A stretch of 64,000 nucleotides of DNA from Thermotoga petrophila RKU-1 (GTDB taxonomy: Bacteria > Thermotogota > Thermotogae > Thermotogales > Thermotogaceae): NCBI RefSeq assembly GCF_000016785.1, contig NC_009486.1, positions 124,001-188,000 of the forward strand. Direction: 5' to 3'. Shown here piece by piece: positions 8,391-17,611 of the stretch; position 1 is the first letter of the stretch, and each line of letters opens with the position of its first letter. The position numbers were made by a program, and so were the translations under genes. The notes under the pieces were generated by a model, which had not been told where the DNA came from, made no database searches, and saw only the letters and a program-made list of their open reading frames with translations.

Positions 8391-9143
8391 TCACAGCTCC
8401 TTCATGATCTCTTCTATCTCTTCTCCCTCCGCGGTGAGCTGGAGGAACAGATCCTCCAGACTGGCTTCTTTCTGACCGGCGAGCTTTCTGAGCTCTTCCA
8501 TGGTACCTTCCGCTATCAGTCTGCCTTTGTTTATAATGCCTATCCTATCGCACATCTTTTCTGCGATCTCCAATATGTGGGTGGTGAGAAATATTGCGGC
8601 TCCCTCGTCAGCGTACTTTCTCAAAAGGAGTTTCAATATCCTTGCACTCTTCGCATCGAGCCCTACCGTCGGTTCATCGAGAAATATCACTCTCGGCCTC
8701 CTCATGAAAACGCTGACCAGCATGAGCTTCTGTTTCATACCGTGGGACATCTCACCTACTCTTTTTCCGAGGTAATCCACTTTGAAGGCTTCGCAGAGCT
8801 CCGCTATCCTCTTATCGATCTCTTCTTCTTTCAGATCGTAGATCTCGATGATGAAATCCAGAAACTCCTTCCCCGTCAGATGCGAATAGATCTTTGGCTC
8901 GTCCGGTATCACACCGATACTCTTCTTTATCTCGATCTCGTGGGTGCTCATTTTCATGCCGAGGATTTCCACTTCTCCTTCCGTTGGTTTCAAAACTCCG
9001 GTGAGCATCTTTATTGTGGTGGTTTTCCCCGCACCGTTCGGTCCCAAAAAGCCGTATATCTCCCCCGGCCTCACCGAAAGATCGATGTGATCGACCGCGG
9101 TGAAATCCCCGAACTTCCTGGTTAGCCCCCTTGCAACTATCAA
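8391..9143 (-). CDS. ABC exporter ATPase
   Basis: Nucleotide-binding subunit, 250 residues from the TTG at 9143, which is preceded by AAGGGAG. The longer frame up to 9398 is antisense to the yhhQ-like gene. Walker A GPNGAGKTT is at 34-42, the signature MSHGMKQKLML follows, then Walker B VIFLDEPTVGLD and an H-loop in LTTHILE. Five bases separate it from the upstream yhhQ-like stop. Its partner permease is 1.38 kb away across the IS element. The present stop codon TGA is read from the element's own end (8391-8393), so the natural C-terminus has probably lost three residues. Confidence 0.93.
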   Translation of the reverse strand: MIVARGLTRKFGDFTAVDHIDLSVRPGEIYGFLGPNGAGKTTTIKMLTGVLKPTEGEVEILGMKMSTHEIEIKKSIGVIPDEPKIYSHLTGKEFLDFIIEIYDLKEEEIDKRIAELCEAFKVDYLGKRVGEMSHGMKQKLMLVSVFMRRPRVIFLDEPTVGLDAKSARILKLLLRKYADEGAAIFLTTHILEIAEKMCDRIGIINKGRLIAEGTMEELRKLAGQKEASLEDLFLQLTAEGEEIEEIMKEL

Positions 9144-9148
9144 AGAAA

Positions 9149-9787
9149 TCAGCTCCCTTCTTTCACTGTCCACTGGCCGCTGATCAGTTTCACCCCAAGA
9201 TACACAAAGGGTGTGTCGATCAGTGCCATGATCAGCTTCACCACGTACTGGGAAAAGATCATCTGAACAAGCACGTTCCCTGGAATCGTTCCAGCGAACG
9301 CCACGGTGATGAAGGTGAGCGTGTCTATGAACTGGGAGACCATCGTGGACAGGTTGTTTCTGAGCCACAGGTGTGATCCTCTGGTGACTTTCTTCCAAAA
9401 GTGGAAGGCCCAGACGTCGTGAGTTTGTGAAATGATGTAAGCCAGAATACTTGCGAGCACGATCCTCGGAGTTGATCCAAAAACCTTCACGAAGGCCTCA
9501 TTGTTCGCAAAGATGGAAGCGGGAGGATAGAAAACCGCAATCTGGGAGTAGATCACCAAGATCAGAGACGTGAAGAATCCCGTCCAGACCATCTTCTGGG
9601 CTGTTCTTTTCCCATAGACTTCCGATACGATATCCGTTACGGCGAACGTGATAGGGTAACACAAAACCGCCACCGGGACAAGGAAAGGCCCTATGTTCAC
9701 CAGTTTTCCTGCGATCACGTTGGATATGGTCAAAGCAGAGACGAATATTCCCGTCAGGAGAATGAGCTTTTCATTCGACTTCTCCAC
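9149..9787 (-). CDS. yhhQ: Queuosine precursor transporter (YhhQ/QPTR family)
   Basis: A 212-residue integral membrane protein with about six hydrophobic segments and the family features [32 protein letters not shown] and [10 protein letters not shown]. YhhQ members import preQ0 or preQ1, precursors of the tRNA wobble base queuosine. The start is GTG with GGAGGGG seven bases upstream, and it overlaps queF by 17 bases. Next to queF the queuosine role is well supported. Confidence 0.92.
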
Positions 9788-10184
9788 TCTTTTTCCCCTC
9801 CAGTGAACCCATCTGAGTGGTTGTCTTTATGCCACCCCTTATGTTGTAGATCACCGTGACCCTGATTCGGTCGGTTTTGAGAAGATTCTTCAAATCTTCG
9901 TAGATTCTCTTCGTTGCTTCTTCCTGGTATATACCAACGTTTCTGAAGCTGACGAAGTAGTACTTCAAAGATTTGAGTTCGACGATCTTTCCACCGTCCG
10001 GGTAATACTCTATGATCACTCTCCCGATGTCTGGAAGACCGGAGAAGGGACAGACTGCGGAGAACTCGTCGGTCTCTATCTTTATGTACTCGTCTTTTCC
10101 ATCGAAATCGATCGCTTCGAGAAAGTCTGTCCTTATCGCATCGTGCCCTTTGAAGTCGAAGATCCTTCCCTCTGCCTTCGGCAT
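9771..10184 (-). CDS. queF: NADPH-dependent 7-cyano-7-deazaguanine reductase
   Basis: Reduces preQ0 to preQ1 in queuosine synthesis. The 137-residue unimodular QueF has Cys45 (thioimide-forming) in [10 protein letters not shown] and Asp52 as proton donor. The NADPH-binding motif [14 protein letters not shown] is also present. It starts four bases after the thiDN stop with a GGGAG ribosome site, so it is likely transcribed from the thiamine operon. It overlaps the preQ transporter gene. Confidence 0.96.
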
Positions 10185-10188
10185 AGGA

Positions 10189-11385
10189 TCACTCCCTTAC
10201 CATGAGTTTTATTTTTTCAAGAACCTCTTTTGGATTTCTTCCGAACACCCTTATCATCGCTTCTTTTCCCCACCAACCTTCATTATATATCACATCTGGA
10301 GGTGATTTCAACTCCGCTATCGCCTGTTCGATCATCCACACCATGGACTGCCCCTCTTTCTCCTGAACCTCCTTCGGCTCTTTCGACCGATCGTAGTGGA
10401 AAACCTTCAACCCTCTTTTCTTTGCCCTTTCAACGTACTCTCTTTCGTAGCGAACGTTCACCACACACCTCATATGAGGATGATACCTCATCATCGTGAC
10501 AGCCATACGTGCCGTGTGAGATCTGTCTTTGAAAGAAGCACAGGACACCGCCACCGCTTTTCCTTCTTTGAGTCTTATCCTTCCGGGGAACTTTCCCACC
10601 TCGAATTCGTTCTTCGCCCACGGGAGAGCGTAGGAAACGTTCTGCCCCACCTCCGGCACCGTGAGATGGCCGATCTCGAGGAACTCTGGAAGAATCTCAT
10701 CGAGTGTGTTCAGAGTGTCGTACCTGTACCAGTCCCGAAGGAGTTTTTCCGTCTCCACCACACCTGAGGATCTTTCAAGAATTTTTTTCAAAAGTTCCAT
10801 GGCGGATCTGATGGCCTCTTCCACCGGATAGCTCATCGCTAAAAATCCCGAAACGGCACTGGAAAAGGCACAACCTGTTCCATGGAACTCTCCAGGAACT
10901 CTGGGAATTTCAAAAACGAAATCTCTATATTTCACTTTCACCGTGTTGCCTTTTTCGTGCCCGCCAGTGACGATGAAGTTATTGTATTCGCCGAGTTTTT
11001 TCGCTTCTTCACTGTTCAAGATCACGTAGTCAGCGTATTCCACGAATTTCTTCACTTCCTCCGGATCCTGAAACCCGAAACCCGAGGACGATTCGAGTAC
11101 CACGTTCCAGACGATCGCTGAATCCGGGAACATTTCCCTCAGTCTTTTCACCGTCTCCGGTGCAGAGAGTCCTACCTTTATCACCCGCGGAGGTGTCAGG
11201 ACTTCTATTTCTTTTCTCATTTCTTCCCAGTCTCTGAAGTTCACTGAAAACACCCGGTTTTCGTTCTGCACGGTCAGAGCTGAGATCACCGCATGAGTTT
11301 TCACACCGAGAGCCGAGAGAACCTTCACATCTTGAATTATCCCCGCACCTCCCGAAGGATCGAAACCCGCAACTACAAGAACCAT
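10189..11385 (-). CDS. thiDN: Bifunctional HMP-P kinase / thiamine-phosphate synthase (ThiD-ThiN)
   Basis: A 398-residue fusion. Residues 1 to about 215 are Thi[15 protein letters not shown] and the [10 protein letters not shown] anion hole; it phosphorylates hydroxymethylpyrimidine phosphate. From about 225 to the end is ThiN, the non-ThiE thiamine-phosphate synthase known from archaea and Thermotoga ([37 protein letters not shown]). ATG at 11383-11385 overlaps the upstream stop (TAATG), with GGAGGG ahead. The ThiD half is a little short. No thiE or thiG is present in this operon. Confidence 0.94.
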
Positions 11386-12131
11386 TAGAGATCCCTCCAG
11401 TATTCGAAGAGTTTTTCCAGACCTTCTTCACATTCCGGTGTCGGCTCCAGAACGAAATCCGCGTCGAAATCCTTTATGAACTCCAGCACTTCAAGAAACT
11501 CTTTCGATTCACCCCAGGGAGCGTGATGGCATTTTTTGTAGGTTTCGAAATCCGCGTAGTAAATGTGAAATTCTTCTACAAAATCAGAGAGTTTTTCTAT
11601 GAATTCGATGGGAGAAAAACCGTAAACCTCAGCGTCTAGAAGAAGATGGCCGATGTCAACGCACATCTTGCAACCTGTGTTTTCAAGAAAGGTCCTGTAA
11701 TCTTCAGCGGAGTGGAAATGATCGTTTCCATAAACGTTCTCCACTCGAACGCTGATGACACCCGCAAGCTCGGAGAATTCTCTCTCCACCTCTCTGTAAA
11801 CAGAAAGCCAGTTTTCTTTCTGAAGGGCATTTGGGAAGTGAATTATCATGTATTCTGCGCCGATCTTCCTGGCAAGCTCAGCGCATTTTTTGTTCACAGA
11901 AAAGGTGTCCTCTCTTTCTTCCTCGTTCAGAGAGGTCGGATTCGGATGGTGGTATCTGTATCTGTAGATGAAAGGAGCGTGGATTCCAAAATTTTTGTCG
12001 TGAAAAAAGCGGAGGACCTTCTCGAGGTCTTCCGCCTTGAAAAAACCCAGTTCGTAAAGTTCTGCTTTCGGGAGTGCTTCAAGCAGATCGGGATTGCTTC
12101 TTATGATGCTCGTGGATACACCTTTTCTCAA
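11385..12131 (-). CDS. TIM-barrel protein of the xylose isomerase/endonuclease IV superfamily
   Basis: About 248 residues from the TTG at 12131. This start overlaps the thiC stop (TTGA), with GGAGG seven bases upstream. The ATG-initiated longer frame to 12173 would overlap thiC by 46 bases and is less likely. Features of the AP endonuclease 2/xylose isomerase fold are visible: [30 protein letters not shown] and FHIYYAD, with likely metal-binding His, Glu and Asp residues. The substrate is unknown. Tight placement between thiC and thiDN under a TPP riboswitch suggests a role in thiamine metabolism or salvage; this is an inference. Confidence 0.8.
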
Positions 12132-13402
12132 GAGAACTCCTCCGCTATCTTTATCGCACAGAATGGTCCACACATAGAACAGCCTTTGTCGGGGTACGGT
12201 CTTTCCTCGTATTTCTTCTTCGCAACGTCCTTTCCCAGCGAAAGGCTGAACATCGTCTCCCAGTCGAAGTTCTTTCTTGCGAGGGCCATCTTTTTCTCAA
12301 GCTCCCAGGCTTTTTTGTTTCCGCGCGCCACATCCGCGACAATAGCCGCTATCTTAGAGGCTATCACACCTTCTCTCACGTCTTCAACATCCGGAAGCGA
12401 GATGTGCTCTGAAGGAGTCACATAACAGAGGAAATCGGCTCCGTAGTAGCCAGCCAGCGCACCACCTATCGCGCAGGCTATGTGATCGTAGCCCATGGCT
12501 CTGTCCGTTGGAAGAGGTCCCAGAAGGAAGATGGGGGCTCCTTTTCCGATCTTTTTCATGAGCCTCACGTTCATCTCCACCTCGTTCAGAGGAACGTGCC
12601 CCGGCCCTTCCAGCATCACCTGGACCCCTTTTTCCCTCGCTCTCTCCACGAGTTCTCCCATCACGAACAGCTCTTCGAACTGCTGGGCGTCGCTCGCGTC
12701 CACCACAGCTCCGGGTCTCATGCCGTCGCCAAGACTCAGAGTGATATCGTAGTCTTTTGCGATGTCCAAGAGTTCATCGAAGTGTTCGTAGAACGGATTT
12801 TCCTTGTTGTTCTTTATCATCCATCCCGCGATGATCGCTCCGCCTCTACTCACGATCTTCAAAACCCGCCTTGAACTTTTTATCCTATCAAGCACCCTTC
12901 TCGTCACACCGACGTGGATCGTCATAAAGTCTATGCCATCTTCCGCGTGTGCTATGACCATATCGAAGAAGTCCTTCTCCGAAAAATCCACCACGTTCTT
13001 TTTCATCTGGTAACTCCTCACGGCGGAATCGTATATGGGCACCGAACCAACTGGAACGGGCGACATCTCCACGATGGCCCTTCTGATCTCCCTCAGGTCC
13101 CCCCACGTGGAGAGGACCATGAGGGAGTCAGCACCGTATTCTATCGCCACTCTTGCCTTTTCCTTTTCCTCTTCGAGCGAAGAAAATCCCTGGGAGGTTC
13201 CTATGTTCGCGTTCACCTTCACACTGAAACCTTCTCCAACGATCATTGGCCTTTCTATCCTGTGGAGTTTGTTCTTTGGAAGAACCGCTCTGCCTTCCGC
13301 AAGTTTTTGCCTGACGATCTCGACATCCACTCCCTCGTACTCCGCCACCTTTTTCATCTCGTCGGAAACAACACCCTTTCTGGCCATTTCCATCTGGGTC
13401 AT
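12128..13402 (-). CDS. thiC: Phosphomethylpyrimidine synthase
   Basis: Radical-SAM enzyme that rearranges AIR to HMP-P for thiamine. At 424 residues it is a short-form ThiC. The C-terminal cluster motif is CSMCGPFC, giving Cys408, 411 and 415. That is CX2CX3C, one residue shorter than the CX2CX4C I recall for long-form ThiC. Other conserved blocks include [27 protein letters not shown] and [11 protein letters not shown]. It starts four bases after the thi4 stop, with GAGGTGA ahead of the ATG. Confidence 0.95.
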
Positions 13403-13406
13403 GATA

Positions 13407-14153
13407 TCACCTCAACCTTTCACTCACGATTCTCGCCACTTTCTGACCGGACAGAATCATTCCACCGAAGATGGGACCCATCCTCGGTCCGCCGTGAACA
13501 GCGCAGACCGCCATCCCTGAGACGAGAAGCCCCGGGAAGATCTCACCGGTGTTATCTACCACGAATTTTTCCGCTTCATCGGCGTCCATAGGAAATTCTG
13601 TTTTCATCTCTACGAGACCTCTCTTTGCAAGAAGTGAAACCACGTTCGCGGGGTGACCGGTGCCATCCACAACGAACGAAGCCTTCACTGTTATGGGATC
13701 GACGTGCAACCCGAGTCTCACCGTTGGACCCCAGTTCACCACCACTCCACAGACCCTACCGTTCTGGACTGCCACATCTTCAACCGAAACGTTGTTGAAG
13801 ACAATGGCTCCTGCCTTCGTTGCTCTGTAGAGAAGTCCCGAAGCGAAATGCACGGAATCCACCACTATGTGGTCTTCTTTCACTTCGTATTCGATTTCTA
13901 CCTCCTTCAGAAAGTTCTCGAGTTCTTTCTCCAGCACGATCTCGTTGAACATCATTCCTCCACCCCAGATACCGCCTCCCGGGGTGTTTCTCTCTTCGAA
14001 CACGGCCACTTTAAAACCGTTCTTTGCCAGCTCGTACGCTGCCGTGAGACCGCTCGGTCCCGCTCCCACGATCGCAACATCCAGCTCCAGACTATTTCTG
14101 AGTTTTTCAAAATACCTCTCAACGATGAGTCTGGAGATCAACACATCTCTCAT
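13407..14153 (-). CDS. thi4: Thiazole synthase Thi4, histidine-type
   Basis: Makes the thiazole half of thiamine from NAD and glycine. 248 residues from the ATG at 14153, which lies seven bases after GGAGG; the GTG at 14159 would be too close to it. An FAD/NAD-type GAGPSG motif is at 30-35, and [13 protein letters not shown] follows. At the site where yeast Thi4 donates sulfur from a cysteine (CMDP), this protein has His150 (HVDP). That is the archaeal pattern, where sulfide serves as sulfur source and the enzyme is not a suicide enzyme. First gene behind the TPP riboswitch. Confidence 0.93.
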
Positions 14154-14170
14154 AGACACACCTCCTTAGT

Positions 14171-14198
14171 AAAAATAAAAACCTCCGCCGAGCGGAGG
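14171..14198 (-). terminator. Intrinsic terminator of the TPP riboswitch
   Basis: On the minus strand CCTCCGC, loop of three, GCGGAGG (14182-14198) is followed by an eleven-base T-rich tract (14171-14181). It lies between the TPP aptamer and the thi4 ribosome site, so it is the likely expression platform: ligand bound, transcription ends. Confidence 0.85.
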
Positions 14199-14212
14199 TT
14201 TTTTATTTCCTC

Positions 14213-14313
14213 CTTCCCCGATCCCTCCGCCGGCATTACCCGGATCAGGTTCTTGGGGTCGAGGACTTCCGTCCTCCTCTCAGCCCCGGAATAGGAGCTC
14301 CCCCTGGGGAAGG
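14213..14313 (-). promoter_or_regulatory. TPP riboswitch (THI element) aptamer
   Basis: The minus strand carries the conserved TPP aptamer landmarks. GGGGAGC opens the aptamer, CTGAGAGG forms the pyrimidine-sensing loop, and ACCTGATCCGGGTAATGCCG forms the pyrophosphate-sensing side, followed by GGAGGGA closing the P1 stem. A variable helix (GAGGAC against GTCCTC) lies between. It precedes thi4-thiC-TIM barrel-thiDN and sits just upstream of an intrinsic terminator. Confidence 0.97.
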
Positions 14314-14416
14314 TTTTCGATATTCATTTTTTCAACCTCAATTTTAAAGGATTTTTGTGTGATACAATTTAAATGGAGGTTTCATTTTAGAAAGCGTTCA
14401 ACGGAGGTGAAAGGAA

Positions 14417-15573
<1,157 letters not shown>

Positions 15574-15576
15574 TCT

Positions 15577-15606
15577 GGTCCGCTCCTCGGAGCGGACCTT
15601 TCGATC
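15577..15606 (+). terminator. Terminator after the encapsulin operon
   Basis: GGTCCGCTCC, loop TC, GGAGCGGACC forms a 10-bp stem at 15577-15598, followed by TTTCGATC, a weak T tract. It separates the convergent encapsulin operon and the 171-residue gene. Confidence 0.65.
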
Positions 15607-16120
15607 AAAGAACGTCCAGTTTTCCCTTCGCCCACGTTCCCACTACTTTCCCCGCAATCGCAACTATTCCCAATATTCCAGAATTTTCTCTGACATCTTT
15701 CAAGAACTTTGGAATGTCATAGGAGTTTCTCACGGAATCTTCAAACGAATCTACTACCCTGTCGCATATCGCTTCCTCTTTTCCAAGAACGAGTATTCCT
15801 TTCCCACCAGCGAATACTCCGGTGACGCACACAGACGGTGTGAGTTCAGGGAAGATCTTAACACTTATGCCTTCAAAGAAATGAACCACGATCGGCTGTG
15901 ATATCTTCAGGAAGAACTTCCCATCTCTTTCCAGAGCAAAATCAGACTCTTTGAGAGCATCCACGAGGATCGCTCCGTTCTTTTCGAGGGGAGATCCGTT
16001 CAATGAAAGTTCTTCCGGGAGAACAGCAGATCTATCCACCAAAAGCGTGTATCCGTTCTTCAAGCCCACTCTCTTGAACCTTCCCGACGCAAGGACAGGA
16101 GCTCCTGCAGCAATCCTCAT
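15605..16120 (-). CDS. Unrecognised 171-residue protein
   Basis: I do not recognise the family. It is soluble and moderately charged, with a beta-rich look in the first 110 residues and a C-terminal hydrophobic stretch (SGILGIVAIAGKVVGTWAKG) that could be a membrane-associating or buried helix. The ATG at 16120 follows the strong ribosome site GGGAGGTGAGGAG. An intrinsic-terminator-like hairpin lies only about 15 bases before that site. Expression therefore probably depends on read-through from the cluster upstream (33-codon ORF, GH130-like gene, 71-residue gene). Confidence 0.75.
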   Translation of the reverse strand: MRIAAGAPVLASGRFKRVGLKNGYTLLVDRSAVLPEELSLNGSPLEKNGAILVDALKESDFALERDGKFFLKISQPIVVHFFEGISVKIFPELTPSVCVTGVFAGGKGILVLGKEEAICDRVVDSFEDSVRNSYDIPKFLKDVRENSGILGIVAIAGKVVGTWAKGKLDVL

Positions 16121-16135
16121 CTCCTCACCTCCCTA

Positions 16136-16170
16136 TAAAACAAAAGGGGCCGACCATCCGGCCGGCCCCT
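16136..16170 (-). terminator. Attenuator-like terminator before the 171-residue gene
   Basis: On the minus strand GGGGCCGGCC, loop GGAT, GGTCGGCCCC (16145-16170, one mismatch) is followed by TTTTGTTTT. There is no room for a promoter between it and the next ribosome site. The 13 bases at 16161-16173, which include its 5' arm on the transcript, are exactly complementary to 16211-16223 inside the upstream small ORF. An antiterminator pairing is therefore possible. Confidence 0.7.
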
Positions 16171-16223
16171 CGATTTCAGTCTCACTGCTCACACGAAAAC
16201 TCCCGGTCCTTCGAGGGGCCGGC
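16161..16223 (-). repeat. 13-base perfect inverted repeat (candidate antiterminator)
   Basis: Bases 16211-16223 and 16161-16173 are exact reverse complements over 13 positions (GCCGGCCCCTCGA). The first arm covers codons 23-27 of the 33-codon ORF; the second arm is the 5' side of the terminator at 16145-16170. The first arm can also form its own hairpin (CCGGCCC, CTCGAA, GGACCGG). Confidence 0.7.
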
Positions 16224-16290
16224 TTTTGATCGTAGTGCACATTATCATATCGCTGAGAATTCCTTGCTCAAAGAGTACGAAACTACCCAT
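16189..16290 (-). CDS. Small ORF, 33 residues, possible leader peptide
   Basis: ATG at 16290 preceded by GAGGTGA with five bases between, ending with TGA at 16189. It encodes a 33-residue peptide beginning MGSFVLFEQGILSD and ending in a Pro/Gly-rich tail SRPLEGPGVFV, with one Cys. It lies 42 bases after the GH130-like stop and ends 19 bases before the stem of the terminator. No family is recognised. Either a translated leader peptide that controls the downstream terminator, or a genuine small protein. Codon evidence is too short to decide. Confidence 0.5.
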   Translation of the reverse strand: MGSFVLFEQGILSDMIMCTTIKSRPLEGPGVFV

Positions 16291-16332
16291 TGTCTCACCT
16301 CACAAAGATACGATACCACCGCACTGTTAAAT

Positions 16333-17337
16333 TCATGTTGCTTCTTTCATTAAATTCATGATCTCTCTTTCACTCGTCTCAAAAACACCTATCGCCCAAT
16401 CGGAAACACCGCCTATCCATATCACTCTTCCTTCATAGACGACGAGCCCACACCCGAATATCACCCTTATTCTGTCTCCGTACTCCTCAATCACACCTTT
16501 TGGTGAGAGAACGTAATTCGTGGTACCGAGGAGCCTTCCCCTGCCATCCACGAGTGCCAGACCGTTTTTGTAGGTGAGATCTTTGAGAACAGCGTGCCAT
16601 CCCACCAGATAACCTTCCTTCACTTCAACAGTGTTCGTTGACCATCCAACTTTCGTCTCCCACTCTTCCGGGAAAAAGACGGGATCGAGCGAATACAGAT
16701 CTATGTAACTTCCTTCGAGCCTTCCTCTCCAGCAGACCTTGGCATCACCAACCGTCAATCTCGTCAAGATAACGTTCGACTCCACAAAAGAACTGTCTTT
16801 CATGGAAACCGGCACATACTCACCCAGCGTACTTTTTATCGATATGTATCTCTTCTCAATCAGGTTCAGATCCTCATCGAGAACGGCGTACGCAAGAAAA
16901 TCGGTGTGGGGCTTTCCTTCCTGTGACCAGTCTTTGTATCCTTTCGCTGTGTAGAGAAGCTCGAAACGGGAATTTCTGAAGAACACCCTCGGATCTTCGC
17001 ACCCCAGAAACTCCTGAATATCTCTCGGCCAGAATACAACTTCCATTTCCAATGGTTTTTTTACTTCTCCATTCAACAGATCGTCGATGTTCACTATAAA
17101 ATGACCAATAGACGAAACGTACTTGTAGTAATCGAAAATCAAACGGGGAAAAACATGAAGTGCTTTGCCAACGAGAACCGCTCCAGGATTGAACACAGCC
17201 ACCGGATTTCTGGGATAGTTCGTGATGACGAAATCTTTTGGGAAAAAGTAAGTCACCCGATTGAACACATCGATCGTCTCATCTTTCCTCAGGGATCTTT
17301 TTCGTGCCAGTGCTTTTCCGAGGAGCTCTTCCACCAT
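16333..17337 (-). CDS. GH130-like glycoside phosphorylase/hydrolase
   Basis: A 334-residue protein of the five-bladed propeller type found in GH130, whose members phosphorolyse or hydrolyse beta-mannosides. The key motif is GCEDPRVF at 112-119, where Asp115 would be the general acid. Other blocks are ESNVILTR and GWHAVLKD. Similarity is clear only in these blocks, so the substrate cannot be named. It lies 40 bases after a 71-residue gene that has a sigma-28-type promoter, and before the small ORF. GGAGATGG is at the start, ATG at 17337. Confidence 0.7.
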   Translation of the reverse strand: MVEELLGKALARKRSLRKDETIDVFNRVTYFFPKDFVITNYPRNPVAVFNPGAVLVGKALHVFPRLIFDYYKYVSSIGHFIVNIDDLLNGEVKKPLEMEVVFWPRDIQEFLGCEDPRVFFRNSRFELLYTAKGYKDWSQEGKPHTDFLAYAVLDEDLNLIEKRYISIKSTLGEYVPVSMKDSSFVESNVILTRLTVGDAKVCWRGRLEGSYIDLYSLDPVFFPEEWETKVGWSTNTVEVKEGYLVGWHAVLKDLTYKNGLALVDGRGRLLGTTNYVLSPKGVIEEYGDRIRVIFGCGLVVYEGRVIWIGGVSDWAIGVFETSEREIMNLMKEAT

Positions 17338-17358
17338 CTCCTATTTCCCCCCTTGAAA

Positions 17359-17382
17359 CCTGAAGGGGAGGTCCCCTTCAGG
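17359..17382 (-). terminator. Intercistronic hairpin
   Basis: A perfect 11-bp inverted repeat, CCTGAAGGGGA and TCCCCTTCAGG, separated by two bases and overlapping the end of the 71-residue gene. On the minus strand it is followed by TTTC, a poor T tract. It may be a weak terminator or an mRNA stabilising stem rather than a full stop. Confidence 0.45.
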
Positions 17383-17593
17383 CCAGCTGGTCCATCATCT
17401 TTCCGTAGAGTTCTCCTGCAATTCTCACGAGCTTCACGTTCAGACCCGTTTGCTGATAAAGGGAGAAGAAGAGTATCTGCTCCATCTGCTCTTTTGTCAT
17501 GACAGGAGAACTACCAGCTGTTGAAACGGGGGTAGTGCGCTGCTGAGCATAACTTTGATAAACGGGGTTGTAGCCGATCCCTTCTACTCTCAT
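17378..17593 (-). CDS. Unrecognised 71-residue protein, sigma-28 controlled
   Basis: ATG at 17593 with GGGGTGA upstream. Residues 1-30 are Tyr, Gln, Thr and Ser rich and look disordered. Residues 32-71 (TKEQMEQILFFSLYQQTGLNVKL...) look helical. Length and layout resemble small flagellar export substrates, but no family is recognised. Its promoter (17612-17638) is TAAA, 15 bases, TCCGATAA, almost the same as the flagellin promoter of this window. It is therefore very probably a late flagellar or chemotaxis gene. First gene of the cluster that continues with the GH130-like gene. Confidence 0.8.
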   Translation of the reverse strand: MRVEGIGYNPVYQSYAQQRTTPVSTAGSSPVMTKEQMEQILFFSLYQQTGLNVKLVRIAGELYGKMMDQLA

Positions 17594-17611
17594 GGTATCA
17601 CCCCTATTTTC

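Larger units (their letters stand above)
7021..8393 (+). mobile_element. IS200/IS605-group element with tnpB only (IS1341-like)
   Basis: About 1.37 kb inserted between the ATPase and permease genes of an ABC exporter. The left end has the hairpin at 7031-7053, with stem CCCATCCCC against GGGGATTGGG. The right end has the hairpin at 8361-8382. No terminal inverted repeat or target duplication is seen, as expected for this group. The left boundary follows AAATTG (7015-7020). The right boundary at 8393 is inferred: joining 7020 to 8394 makes the ATPase end MKELQFL-stop with an ATGA overlap on the permease start. No tnpA is present, so movement would need a transposase in trans. Confidence 0.75.

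Noticed and set aside
9144-9398. N-terminal extension of the ABC ATPase frame
   Set aside because: It lies antisense-free but out of frame inside the yhhQ-like gene; TTG at 9143 with AAGGGAG gives a normal ATPase N-terminus.
12132-12173. Longer start for the TIM-barrel gene
   Set aside because: It would overlap the ThiC iron-sulfur motif region; the TTG at 12131 has the better ribosome site and a TTGA overlap.
17359-17382. Hairpin CCTGAAGGGGA/TCCCCTTCAGG as an IS end relic
   Set aside because: It shares CCCCTTCAGG with the IS hairpins, but no tnpB remnant or matching flank is present, so a plain intercistronic stem is simpler.
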